37,540 bases of DNA, from positions 1-37,540 of the forward strand of contig JADHYN010000010.1 of NCBI GenBank assembly GCA_016782425.1, read 5' to 3'. Made by a program: the position numbers and the translations under genes. This document shows, piece by piece, positions 16,751-25,250 of this stretch (position 1 is its first letter; each line of letters opens with the position of its first letter). Source of the DNA: Candidatus Omnitrophota bacterium (GTDB lineage Bacteria > Omnitrophota > Gorgyraeia > JABMRN01 > RBG-13-46-9). The notes beneath the pieces were generated by a model. The model had not been told where the DNA came from. It was given only the letters and a program-made list of their open reading frames with translations, and ran no database searches.

Positions 16751-17741
16751 TTATTTTCTCGATATCCTCTATGATATGCTTGTTTATCTTGTGCTTTACG
16801 TATTCGATAGCGGCGCGCACGGCATTTTTTATTGCCTTTGCGTTTGAATTGCCGTGAGCAATAATGATCCTGCCGTCTATGCCGAGAAGCGGCGCCCCGC
16901 CGTATTCGGAGTAATCTATTTTTTTTCGTATGGCCCTATAGGCCGGTAGGCTTAAGATCGCGCCGATTTTCGGTAACAGCCTTTTTGTAAGCTCCTGTTT
17001 TAAAAGTGCGCTCGTGGACTCCGCAAAGCTTTCGGTTACCTTAAGAACAATGTTGCCGACAAATCCTTCGCAGACGACAACGTCCGCTTTTCCCGAATAA
17101 ACATCCCTTGCTTCGACATTGCCTATAAAATTTAGATCAGTTTTTTCAAAAAGCTGACGCGCCTCTCTAACAAGTTCTGTGCCCTTGGATTCCTCCTGCC
17201 CGATATTTAATATTCCGACACTCGGATTGTGCCTGCCCAGGATATACTTGGCGTAGGCCAATCCCATGACACCGTAATGTAAAAGATGACGGGGGGTAGT
17301 TTCGATATTAGCTCCTATATCTATAACCATGCAGGGATTTTTTAGTGTAGGTAACACAACACCTATGCCGGGCCTTTCTATGCCAGGTAACGTCCTGAGT
17401 TTCAGCGCTCCCGCGCATACAACGGCACCCGTGCTTCCCGCGCTTATGAAGGCATCGACTCTTTTCTCTTTCAAAAGATCGATGCCGATAGAAATCGAAG
17501 AATGTTTTTTACGCCTTACGCTGATAGCGGCAGGGTCATTCATCTTTATTACTTCCGTGGCGTTCTCGATTGAGATCTTGTTTTTTACATAATCGGCCTT
17601 ATTCAGAAATTTTTTGATGCTTCGTTCTTTGCCGACAAGAACTATATGACAATCCAATTCACCCGAAGCCCATGCCGCGCCCTCGACAACCACCCGAGGG
17701 GCTCTATCCCCGCCCATTGCGTCTAAAGCCACTTTAATCAT
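16743..17741 (-). CDS. plsX: Phosphate acyltransferase PlsX
   Basis: VALDAMGGDRAP; SAGSTGAVVCAG; GFVGNIVLK; position next to fabH and rpmF. Confidence 0.97.
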   Translation of the reverse strand: MIKVALDAMGGDRAPRVVVEGAAWASGELDCHIVLVGKERSIKKFLNKADYVKNKISIENATEVIKMNDPAAISVRRKKHSSISIGIDLLKEKRVDAFISAGSTGAVVCAGALKLRTLPGIERPGIGVVLPTLKNPCMVIDIGANIETTPRHLLHYGVMGLAYAKYILGRHNPSVGILNIGQEESKGTELVREARQLFEKTDLNFIGNVEARDVYSGKADVVVCEGFVGNIVLKVTESFAESTSALLKQELTKRLLPKIGAILSLPAYRAIRKKIDYSEYGGAPLLGIDGRIIIAHGNSNAKAIKNAVRAAIEYVKHKINKHIIEDIEKINV

Positions 17742-17959
17742 GACGTGCGTTTCTTTTCTCTTGCTTTTTTCTTTTCATCCTTGCTCAAAATCGTAACGCG
17801 GGATTCTCCCTTGTAATACCCGCAAAAAGGACATATTCTATGAGATAGTTTCGGCTTGCTGCACTGAGGGCATTTCGATAAATTTCTGGACTCTATCCTG
17901 TAAAATGTTCTCCTCAGCCTTCCACGACTTTTAGAGTGCCTGTGTTTTGGATTTGGCAT
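17738..17959 (-). CDS. rpmF: Ribosomal protein bL32
   Basis: MPNPKHRHSKSRGRLRRT ... CPQCSKPKLSHRICPFCGYYKG. Confidence 0.95.
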   Translation of the reverse strand: MPNPKHRHSKSRGRLRRTFYRIESRNLSKCPQCSKPKLSHRICPFCGYYKGESRVTILSKDEKKKAREKKRTS

Positions 17960-17981
17960 TATAAATCGACTCCTTTCAACA

Positions 17982-19070
17982 TCAATGTTTTATCAAATTA
18001 TACGTATCGTGAGCTATCAATAGCTCCTCGTTAGTGGGTATTGTTAAAAATTTTGCCTTCTTGCCGAAAATGGGGCGAAGTTCCCGAGAAAGCGTCTCTT
18101 TAATCCCCGGCACGTTCTCTCCGATACCCCCTGTAAAAATAACCGCATCGAGACCCCCCATTGCCGCTGCGTATGCACCGATATATTTTTTTATCCTGTA
18201 AACAAAAATTTCAAAAGCGAGGATGGCACGTTTGTTACCCTTCTTTACGAGAGTTAGTATATCCCGCATGTCATTGCTCGCTCCGGAGATACCCAAAAGC
18301 CCGCTTTTTTTGTTCAGAATCTCGTCTATTTTGTTGATATTTACCTTTTCTTTCTCCGTTAAAAACTTAACTATGGCCGGATCCAAATCCCCGCTTCTGG
18401 TTCCCATCAAAAGCCCTTCCAGCGGCGTAAAGCCCATCGTTGTATCGATCGACTTTCCGTCGATCACTGCTGCCATGCTGCAGCCGTTACCGAGGTGAAC
18501 CGTAATCAGCTTTAACCTCTGGAGTGGTTTTCTTAATTTTTTAGCCGCTTCGGCCGAGACAAATCTGTGGCTCGTGCCGTGAAAACCGTATCTCCTTACC
18601 TTGTGTTTTTTGTAAAAATTAAAGGGTAAACCGTAAATATACGCACGTTGCGGCATCGACTGATGAAACGCCGTATCAAAGACCGCTACCTCCGGTATGC
18701 CGGGAAAAAACTTTCCGCACGCCTTTATGCCTTCCAGAGCCGGCGGGTTGTGTAGAGGCGCCAGCTCGCTAAACCTCTCGATGGACCTGGTAACCTTATC
18801 GTTTATGATAACCGCTTCTTTGAACTCCTCACCGCCATGCACAACCCTGTGGCCTATCCCTTTTATCTGGTCTATGGACCTCAGGATACCCTTTTTTTTG
18901 GACAAGAGCCTATCTTTTATCATGCCTATCGCATGGTAATGGCTTTTGCACCGGGAGCCTTTTTCACCGATTCTTTCGATGACGCCTTTTGCGACGGATT
19001 TTTTGTATTTTATATTAAAGAGCTGATATTTAGCAGAGGAACTGCCGCAATTTACTACAAGTATCAACAT
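17982..19070 (-). CDS. ackA: Acetate kinase
   Basis: MLILVVNCGSSSAKYQLF; RRYGFHGTSHRFV; HLGNGCSMAA; MGTRSGDLDPAI. Start trimmed from the ORF-track start at 19094. Confidence 0.95.
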   Translation of the reverse strand: MLILVVNCGSSSAKYQLFNIKYKKSVAKGVIERIGEKGSRCKSHYHAIGMIKDRLLSKKKGILRSIDQIKGIGHRVVHGGEEFKEAVIINDKVTRSIERFSELAPLHNPPALEGIKACGKFFPGIPEVAVFDTAFHQSMPQRAYIYGLPFNFYKKHKVRRYGFHGTSHRFVSAEAAKKLRKPLQRLKLITVHLGNGCSMAAVIDGKSIDTTMGFTPLEGLLMGTRSGDLDPAIVKFLTEKEKVNINKIDEILNKKSGLLGISGASNDMRDILTLVKKGNKRAILAFEIFVYRIKKYIGAYAAAMGGLDAVIFTGGIGENVPGIKETLSRELRPIFGKKAKFLTIPTNEELLIAHDTYNLIKH

Positions 19071-20068
19071 TTCTGGGCTCTCAAAACCGTGCAAGCTACG
19101 GTATCTACAATCTCCTCTACGCTACAGCCACGCGATAAGTCGCTGGCGGGCTTCGTAAGCCCCTGTAAAAGCGGGCCGACCACTCTGGCGTTTGCGAACC
19201 TCTGAACCATTTTATACGATATGTTGCCGGCATCCAGATTCGGAAATATAAGAACGTTTGCACGCCCTGCAATACAGCTTCCCGGCGCTTTTATTTTTGC
19301 CACTTCCGGCACAACAGCGGCGTCGAGCTGCAATTCCCCGTCGACAAGTAAACCGGGGGATTTTTTTCTGATTATCTCGAGCGCTTTCAAAACCTTATCC
19401 ACGGAATTTCCCCTCGCGCTACCTTTCGAAGAATAACTGAGGAGCGCGACACGTGCTTTTCGTCCAAAAAAATTTTCGTAAATCCGGCTCGAAGAAATGG
19501 CTATCCCGGCTAGCCTGACCGGGTTTGGATCAGGCACAATACCGCAATCTCCGAAAATAAATAATCCTTCGTCGCCGTAAGGCGAATTATCCAGCTCGAC
19601 TAAAAAAGAGCTCGACAGAACCCCTATCTCCCTATCGAGGCCCAGACAATACAATGCCGCCCTGGCGACATTAGACGTTGTGTGACTGGCGCCGGCAACA
19701 AATCCGTCTGCAACGCCCATTCTAGTCAAAAGCGCCGCGAAATAGACACAATTTCCGGAAACGGCGCTTTCGGCGTCATCCCTTGTTATGCCTTTATGTT
19801 TTCTTAAATTGTAAAATGTATCTATTAATTCTTCGCGCCTCGGGAAGTTATCTTGATCAATAATCCGGATTTTATCCAATGAAGCAGAATTTTCGTCGGC
19901 TATCTTTTTTACCTCATCCTCTTTTCCGACGAGGATTACCTTAGCAATGCCGAGCGAGGCAAGCGTAGATGCCGCTTTGAGAACCCTTGGTTCGTTTCCC
20001 TCCGGAAGAACGATATTTTTTGGGTCTTTTTTCGCTTTCTGTATCAGTTTTTCTATATGGCCGGCCAT
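19064..20068 (-). CDS. pta: Phosphate acetyltransferase
   Basis: PTA_PTB fold motifs: NIVLPEGNEPRVLKAA, DGFVAGASHTTSNVARAAL, NVLIFPNLDAGNISYKMVQR. Confidence 0.93.
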   Translation of the reverse strand: MAGHIEKLIQKAKKDPKNIVLPEGNEPRVLKAASTLASLGIAKVILVGKEDEVKKIADENSASLDKIRIIDQDNFPRREELIDTFYNLRKHKGITRDDAESAVSGNCVYFAALLTRMGVADGFVAGASHTTSNVARAALYCLGLDREIGVLSSSFLVELDNSPYGDEGLFIFGDCGIVPDPNPVRLAGIAISSSRIYENFFGRKARVALLSYSSKGSARGNSVDKVLKALEIIRKKSPGLLVDGELQLDAAVVPEVAKIKAPGSCIAGRANVLIFPNLDAGNISYKMVQRFANARVVGPLLQGLTKPASDLSRGCSVEEIVDTVACTVLRAQKC

Positions 20069-20070
20069 TT

Positions 20071-20556
20071 TTATTTTTTGGAAAGCTTCTCTTTTAATTT
20101 ATCCGCTACAAAGGAAGGGACAAAACTTTTGACATCCGCTCCGAGAGTTACTGCTTCCTTAATAAGTTTGCTAGAAAGATAAGAATAGCTGTCGCTTGTC
20201 ATCATGAATACTGTCTCGATATCTTTCGCTAATTTCCTGTTCGTAAGAGCCATTTGGAACTCAAATTCAAAATCGGAAATCATGCGAAGGCCTCTTATAA
20301 TGACGCGTGTTCCCTTTTCTCTCGCATATTCGACTACAAGGCCCTTGAAATCTTCTACTGTCACGTTTTTTACATTCGCCGTTGCTTTCTTGAGCATGGA
20401 AACGCGCTCTTTAACGCTAAAGAGGGGTTTCTTTTCTTCACTGTGGGCAACGCATACGAAGACCTCGTCGTATAATTTTGAGGCCCTTTCGATAATATCG
20501 AGATGGCCGTACGTAACCGGGTCAAACGTTCCCGGATAAAGCGATTTTCGGTTCAT
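20071..20556 (-). CDS. coaD: Phosphopantetheine adenylyltransferase
   Basis: SLYPGTFDPVTYGHLDIIERA; IIRGLRMISDFEFEFQMALTNR; SYLSSKLIKE. Confidence 0.97.
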   Translation of the reverse strand: MNRKSLYPGTFDPVTYGHLDIIERASKLYDEVFVCVAHSEEKKPLFSVKERVSMLKKATANVKNVTVEDFKGLVVEYAREKGTRVIIRGLRMISDFEFEFQMALTNRKLAKDIETVFMMTSDSYSYLSSKLIKEAVTLGADVKSFVPSFVADKLKEKLSKK

Positions 20557-21119
20557 TTTGCGGCGCTTTCCTTCCTGTAAAACGATAAAACGGTATCCCC
20601 ATATCTCTTTCTTTTGAAGAGTTGAAGCTTACCGATAGTATCGGGTATAACGTCTCTTACAAAATGCTCAGCGATGACAAAACTGTGTTGTGCTAATATA
20701 TCACAGGCGTCTATTTTTAGCAAGGAATTTTTGGCAAGGTCCCTGTAATAAGGGGGGTCGAGGAATATTATATCGAATTTAACTCCGCTCTCTTTAAAAG
20801 CCTCGATTGCCTTAACTCCGTCTTTCTTAAGGAGTTGGGTGCACTTTGCTTTATCGCCTATAACCGAAAGATTGGACTTTATGGCAGCTATGCACTTAGT
20901 ATTATTATCTACAAATATTGACAATGAAGCCCCCCGGGAAAGCGCCTCTATACCGAATGCGCCGCTACCCGCATACAAATCAAGAACCCGACTTTCCGGA
21001 ACCCTCTCTCTTATAATATTGAATACGGCTTCCCGGACTCTGTCCTGTGTAGGCCGCACCTCTACACCCTTTGGCATCTTTATTGCCCGGTGCCTGTATT
21101 CCCCGCCTATTATTCGCAT
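20553..21119 (-). CDS. rsmD: 16S rRNA (guanine966-N2)-methyltransferase
   Basis: MRIIGGEYRHRAIKMP...RPTQDRVREAVFNI; LDLYAGSGAFGIEALSRGA; DIIFLDPPY. Confidence 0.95.
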   Translation of the reverse strand: MRIIGGEYRHRAIKMPKGVEVRPTQDRVREAVFNIIRERVPESRVLDLYAGSGAFGIEALSRGASLSIFVDNNTKCIAAIKSNLSVIGDKAKCTQLLKKDGVKAIEAFKESGVKFDIIFLDPPYYRDLAKNSLLKIDACDILAQHSFVIAEHFVRDVIPDTIGKLQLFKRKRYGDTVLSFYRKESAAK

Positions 21120-21155
21120 ATTTTGTTTCTTTCACTCCAAGCTTTCGCTCCAAGC

Positions 21156-23240
21156 TCAGCCCACATTAACAAGATCCAGCTTCCCTGAAAATCTTCTTCT
21201 TAGAGCCTGTTTAATAAAACTGTTCCTGGGGTTTCTAAAATACGGATCTTGTTTTACGAGCGCAAATGCTTCGCTGCGCGCCTGTTCCATTATTTCAAAA
21301 TCCCTTAATATGTTTCCGAAACGGAGTTCCGGAAGACCGTGCTGTTTTGTTCCGAAGAACTCGCCGGGACCTCTTAATTCCAGATCTTCCTCGGCAACCT
21401 TAAATCCGTCCTGGGTCTCTGACATCGTATAAAATCTTTTTTTGGCTGCTTCCGTTCCAGGATTCCCCAGCAATATACAATAGGACGGGTAACCGCCCCT
21501 TCCTATCCTTCCTCTCAGCTGATGCAATTGTGAAAGCCCGAAGCGCTCGGCATTCTCGACTACCATGACGGAAGCGTTGGGCACGTCTATGCCGACCTCG
21601 ATGACGGTCGTCGAAACCAGTATGTCGAGCTTTCCGTCCTTGAATTTTTTCATGATGGCGTCTTTCTTATTCGCCTCGAGCCTGCCGTGTATAAGACCTA
21701 CCTGCAAATCCGGAAAAATCTCTTCCTGAAACTTGTTGTACATATGTGTTGCCGCTTTCATGGCGGTGGTGGCGTCCTTCCTTAGCCATATTCTCGGATA
21801 GACGATATAGGCCTGTCGGCCCTTTTTAATTTCTTCTTTAATGAAGAGGTAAACATTCTGGCGCTTTTCTTCCTCAAAACAGTAGGTTGTAATGGGGTAT
21901 CTGCCTTTCGGCAATTCTTTAATTACGGAAATATCCAGATCGCCGTAAACGGTTAAGGCAAGTGTCCTCGGAATCGGCGTGGCTGTCATGACGAGGACGT
22001 CGGGATTCTCTCCCTTCGTTCTCAAAATATGCCTCTGGGTTACCCCGAACTTGTGCTGCTCGTCAATAACCACAAGCCCGAGCTTTTTGAAATCAACACC
22101 TTCCCATATAAGAGCGTGCGTTCCTATCACGATATCCGCATCTCCCTTTCTAATTTCATTTTTTATCTCGTCTTTTTTTGCCGGCTTAAGACCGCTTACA
22201 AGAAGCCTCACATTGATACCAAGCGGCATTAAAAGCTCGCTTATATTTATGTAATGCTGTCTTGCCAGTATTTCGGTCGGCGCCATGACGGCGGCCTGGT
22301 ATCCGTTTTCTCTTGTTAATAAAAGCGCGTATGTTGCTACGACGGTTTTTCCGCTTCCCACGTCTCCCTCCAGAAGGCGATTCATGGGTTTTGGGTTTGC
22401 CATGTCAGACTCTATTTCATTTATCGCTTTTAACTGAGACTGTGTAAGCTCGAACGGAAATAGTTTCTTAAAGGAATTAATGAGCCCTGCGTCCAAACTG
22501 TGGCGTATACCCCGGGTATCCGTTTTTATATCTTTTTTCTTCAGCGCCAGCGCTAGTTGAAGAATAAAAAACTCCTCGAAAACTAGCCTCTTGTAGGCCT
22601 TGTCCAGGTTTTCGAAGGAAGCCGGAAAGTGTATATTGCGAACGGCAAAGCGGATGTCGACAAGCCGACGCCTTGCCCTTATGTTGGTAGGCAGGTTCTC
22701 ACGCAGGCAGGAAAGAAAGTCCGCTATCGCCTCGTGGATTAAAAATCTTAAATATCGCTGGTTTACGTCCTGGGTGAGAGAATATATCGGCACGATCCTT
22801 CCGATATTCACAGAATCGCGCTCTTCCTTTACGATCTCGTATTCGGGGTGGTTTATCTGAAGTTTGGCGTATTTTTCTACCTTGCCGTAAATTATTATTT
22901 CCTGACCGGTTTTAAAAAATTTATTTAAGAATGGCTGGTTAAACCAGACGCAGTAAATAACACCCGTTTTATCGCCGAGGGCTAGCTGAAATAGGTTGAT
23001 TCCCCTTTTTGTCCTGTGCCTACCAAGGGTAAGGACTTTTCCCTTTACGGTCTGATATTCTCCTACTTTTAAATCCTTGATAAAGGTAAAGTTACTTCTG
23101 TCTTCGTATCGGCGTGGCAGGTAATATAAAATATCCTCAACGGTGTTTATTTCAAGATTCTTCAGGATCTCGGCCCTTTTTGGTCCTACGCCCTTTAAGT
23201 ACCTTATGTCTACTTTTGGGTCTGGTTTTTTCCCTTGCAT
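21156..23240 (-). CDS. recG: ATP-dependent DNA helicase RecG
   Basis: 694 aa; LEGDVGSGKTVVA, DEQHKFGVTQR, MTATPIPRTLALT, LRGRIGRGGYPSYC. Confidence 0.97.
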   Translation of the reverse strand: MQGKKPDPKVDIRYLKGVGPKRAEILKNLEINTVEDILYYLPRRYEDRSNFTFIKDLKVGEYQTVKGKVLTLGRHRTKRGINLFQLALGDKTGVIYCVWFNQPFLNKFFKTGQEIIIYGKVEKYAKLQINHPEYEIVKEERDSVNIGRIVPIYSLTQDVNQRYLRFLIHEAIADFLSCLRENLPTNIRARRRLVDIRFAVRNIHFPASFENLDKAYKRLVFEEFFILQLALALKKKDIKTDTRGIRHSLDAGLINSFKKLFPFELTQSQLKAINEIESDMANPKPMNRLLEGDVGSGKTVVATYALLLTRENGYQAAVMAPTEILARQHYINISELLMPLGINVRLLVSGLKPAKKDEIKNEIRKGDADIVIGTHALIWEGVDFKKLGLVVIDEQHKFGVTQRHILRTKGENPDVLVMTATPIPRTLALTVYGDLDISVIKELPKGRYPITTYCFEEEKRQNVYLFIKEEIKKGRQAYIVYPRIWLRKDATTAMKAATHMYNKFQEEIFPDLQVGLIHGRLEANKKDAIMKKFKDGKLDILVSTTVIEVGIDVPNASVMVVENAERFGLSQLHQLRGRIGRGGYPSYCILLGNPGTEAAKKRFYTMSETQDGFKVAEEDLELRGPGEFFGTKQHGLPELRFGNILRDFEIMEQARSEAFALVKQDPYFRNPRNSFIKQALRRRFSGKLDLVNVG

Positions 23241-23286
23241 TGATTCTTCTTATGTGATATTATTACCGCCATATCGGAGAAGAAAA

Positions 23287-23517
23287 ATGTCGAAAATCTG
23301 CTATATATGTGGAAAAAGGCCTGTTGCGGGCCGCACTATCAAGCGACGCGGTCTGGCTAAGAAAAAAGGCGGTGTCGGACAACGCATAACCGGCATAAGC
23401 CGGCGTCGTTTCCTGCCTAACCTACAAATGGTGCGCGCTATCATAAGCGGTAGAACAAAAAGAGTGCGCGTCTGCACCAAATGCCTCAAAGCAGGCAAAA
23501 TCAAAAAGGCCGTATAA
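23287..23517 (+). CDS. rpmB: Ribosomal protein bL28
   Basis: MSKICYICGKRPVAGRTIKRRGLAKKKGGVGQRITGISRRRFLPNLQ...VCTKCLKAGKIKKAV; start trimmed from the ORF-track start at 23143. Confidence 0.95.
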   Translation: MSKICYICGKRPVAGRTIKRRGLAKKKGGVGQRITGISRRRFLPNLQMVRAIISGRTKRVRVCTKCLKAGKIKKAV

Positions 23518-23522
23518 AAGTC

Positions 23523-25214
23523 TTAAAGAGCCATCTTCAAATCTTTCAGATCAAGCTGCAAGGAAGTTACTCCCTGCCAGGTATTTATCGACGGCGAATA
23601 AACCAGGTTAACCTGCGAGCCCTTCTCGGGTATGCTAATGCCTTCGGAACGGAAGGTTATGGCCTCGCATGTAGTTTTGTTATCCGTAACCCACATTTTT
23701 AAGCCGTTTCTCGATATCCTTCGCGGTTCGTTTTTAAGGTATACGCCCATGGAGGAAAATATGGGCCGCGGGTTCTCCGGACCGAACGGAACCAAAAGCT
23801 CCAACTCCTCTACAAGCCTTTCGGAAAGTTCTGAAAGCCCGACTTCGGCGTCTATGTCGAGAGTAGGGTATAAATCTTCATCGGCGATCATAGTTTTCGC
23901 AACGGTATTTATTTCGTCGGTGAATCTCTTTATATTCTTTTTTTCTATTACGAGCCCGCAGGCGCCTTCGTGCCCGCCAAAATCCACGAGATACTTCTCG
24001 CATGAATTAATCGCGTTAAAGAGGTGAAAATTGTCGATGCTTCTTGCGGAGCCCTTGCCGATCTTGCCGTTTACGGCTATCATGACCGTGGGCCTGTAGA
24101 AACGGTCTATAAGGCGGCTTGCCACGATACCTATGACGCCCGGATGCCAGTCGGTTCCCGAAAGCACGATTACCCTTGATTCTTTAAAATTTATCTCTCT
24201 TTTTACTTTTTCAAGGGCAGCGTTTAAAACTCCTCTTTCTATCTTCTGGCGGTTACGGTTTTCGCTGTTTAAAATACCTGCCAGGCGCGAGGCTTCCTCT
24301 TCTTTTTCTGTCAGAAGCAATTCGAGGGCAACCTCGGGCGAACCGATCCTTCCCATGGCGTTTATCCGCGGTCCCAAAATATAACCTATGTGCCCGCAGG
24401 AGATATCGCGTCCCTTCAGGCCTGAAACTTCTATGAGGGCTTTTATGCCCTTCTTTTTGGTATTTTTCAGTTTTTTCAAGCCGAATTTCGTAAGTATTCT
24501 GTTTTCACCTTTCTGGACGGATAAGTCGCTTACGGTGCCGAGCGCCACAAGATCCAGGTGATTCATAAGCGGATAACGCGTGCCCTCTAAGAGTGCCTGG
24601 ATCATTTTATAAACCAGTCCGACGCCGGAGAGGTGCTTAAAAGGATAAGCGCATCCGTTTTGAAGCGGATTTATTATTGAATATGCCCTCGGCAATTCTT
24701 CCGCTTTAATCTCGTGATGGTCTGTTACAATAACATCTACGCCGAGCGAATTTGCAAGATCTATTTCTTTATGAGCGCTTATGCCGCAGTCGGCGGTTAT
24801 AATGAGTGATATCTTCCTCTTGTGGGCGAGCCTGACGGCATTTACGTTGAGGCCGTAGCCTTCCTCAAGCCGATTGGGAATGTACGTTTCGACGTTGGCT
24901 TTCATGTGGGTGAGAACTATGCTTAAAAGCGCAATGCTTGTGATGCCGTCTACGTCGTAATCGCCGTAAAGAAGGATCTTCTCCTTCTCTTTTATGGCGC
25001 GTTTTATTCTCGCTACGGTCTTTTCTATGTCCTTTAAAAGGGAAGGATCGTGGCAGGACTGAAAATCGCCGTATAGAAAATGGTGAGCCTGCATTTCATC
25101 TTTTATGCCCCTGTTTATCAAAAGCTGCGCGGTAATGTGGGATATGCCGAGTGATTTTGAAAGGGAACGGCTAAACTCGGGGTGTGGCTCTTTGGTTTTC
25201 CAGATTCTGTTCAC
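23523..25214 (-). CDS. recJ: Single-stranded-DNA-specific exonuclease RecJ
   Basis: ILLYGDYDVDGITS; VTDHHEI; GHIGYILGPRINAMGRI; VDFGGHEGACG. Confidence 0.97.
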   Translation of the reverse strand: MNRIWKTKEPHPEFSRSLSKSLGISHITAQLLINRGIKDEMQAHHFLYGDFQSCHDPSLLKDIEKTVARIKRAIKEKEKILLYGDYDVDGITSIALLSIVLTHMKANVETYIPNRLEEGYGLNVNAVRLAHKRKISLIITADCGISAHKEIDLANSLGVDVIVTDHHEIKAEELPRAYSIINPLQNGCAYPFKHLSGVGLVYKMIQALLEGTRYPLMNHLDLVALGTVSDLSVQKGENRILTKFGLKKLKNTKKKGIKALIEVSGLKGRDISCGHIGYILGPRINAMGRIGSPEVALELLLTEKEEEASRLAGILNSENRNRQKIERGVLNAALEKVKREINFKESRVIVLSGTDWHPGVIGIVASRLIDRFYRPTVMIAVNGKIGKGSARSIDNFHLFNAINSCEKYLVDFGGHEGACGLVIEKKNIKRFTDEINTVAKTMIADEDLYPTLDIDAEVGLSELSERLVEELELLVPFGPENPRPIFSSMGVYLKNEPRRISRNGLKMWVTDNKTTCEAITFRSEGISIPEKGSQVNLVYSPSINTWQGVTSLQLDLKDLKMAL

Positions 25215-25250
25215 TTGGCGTGTTCCTTAAAAATAGGGCTATGTATACGA

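Noticed and set aside
15119-23000. Many + strand ORFs of 60-210 aa opposite fabD, fabH, ackA, recG and other genes
   Set aside because: They lie entirely antisense to well-supported conserved genes and their translations show no recognisable motifs.
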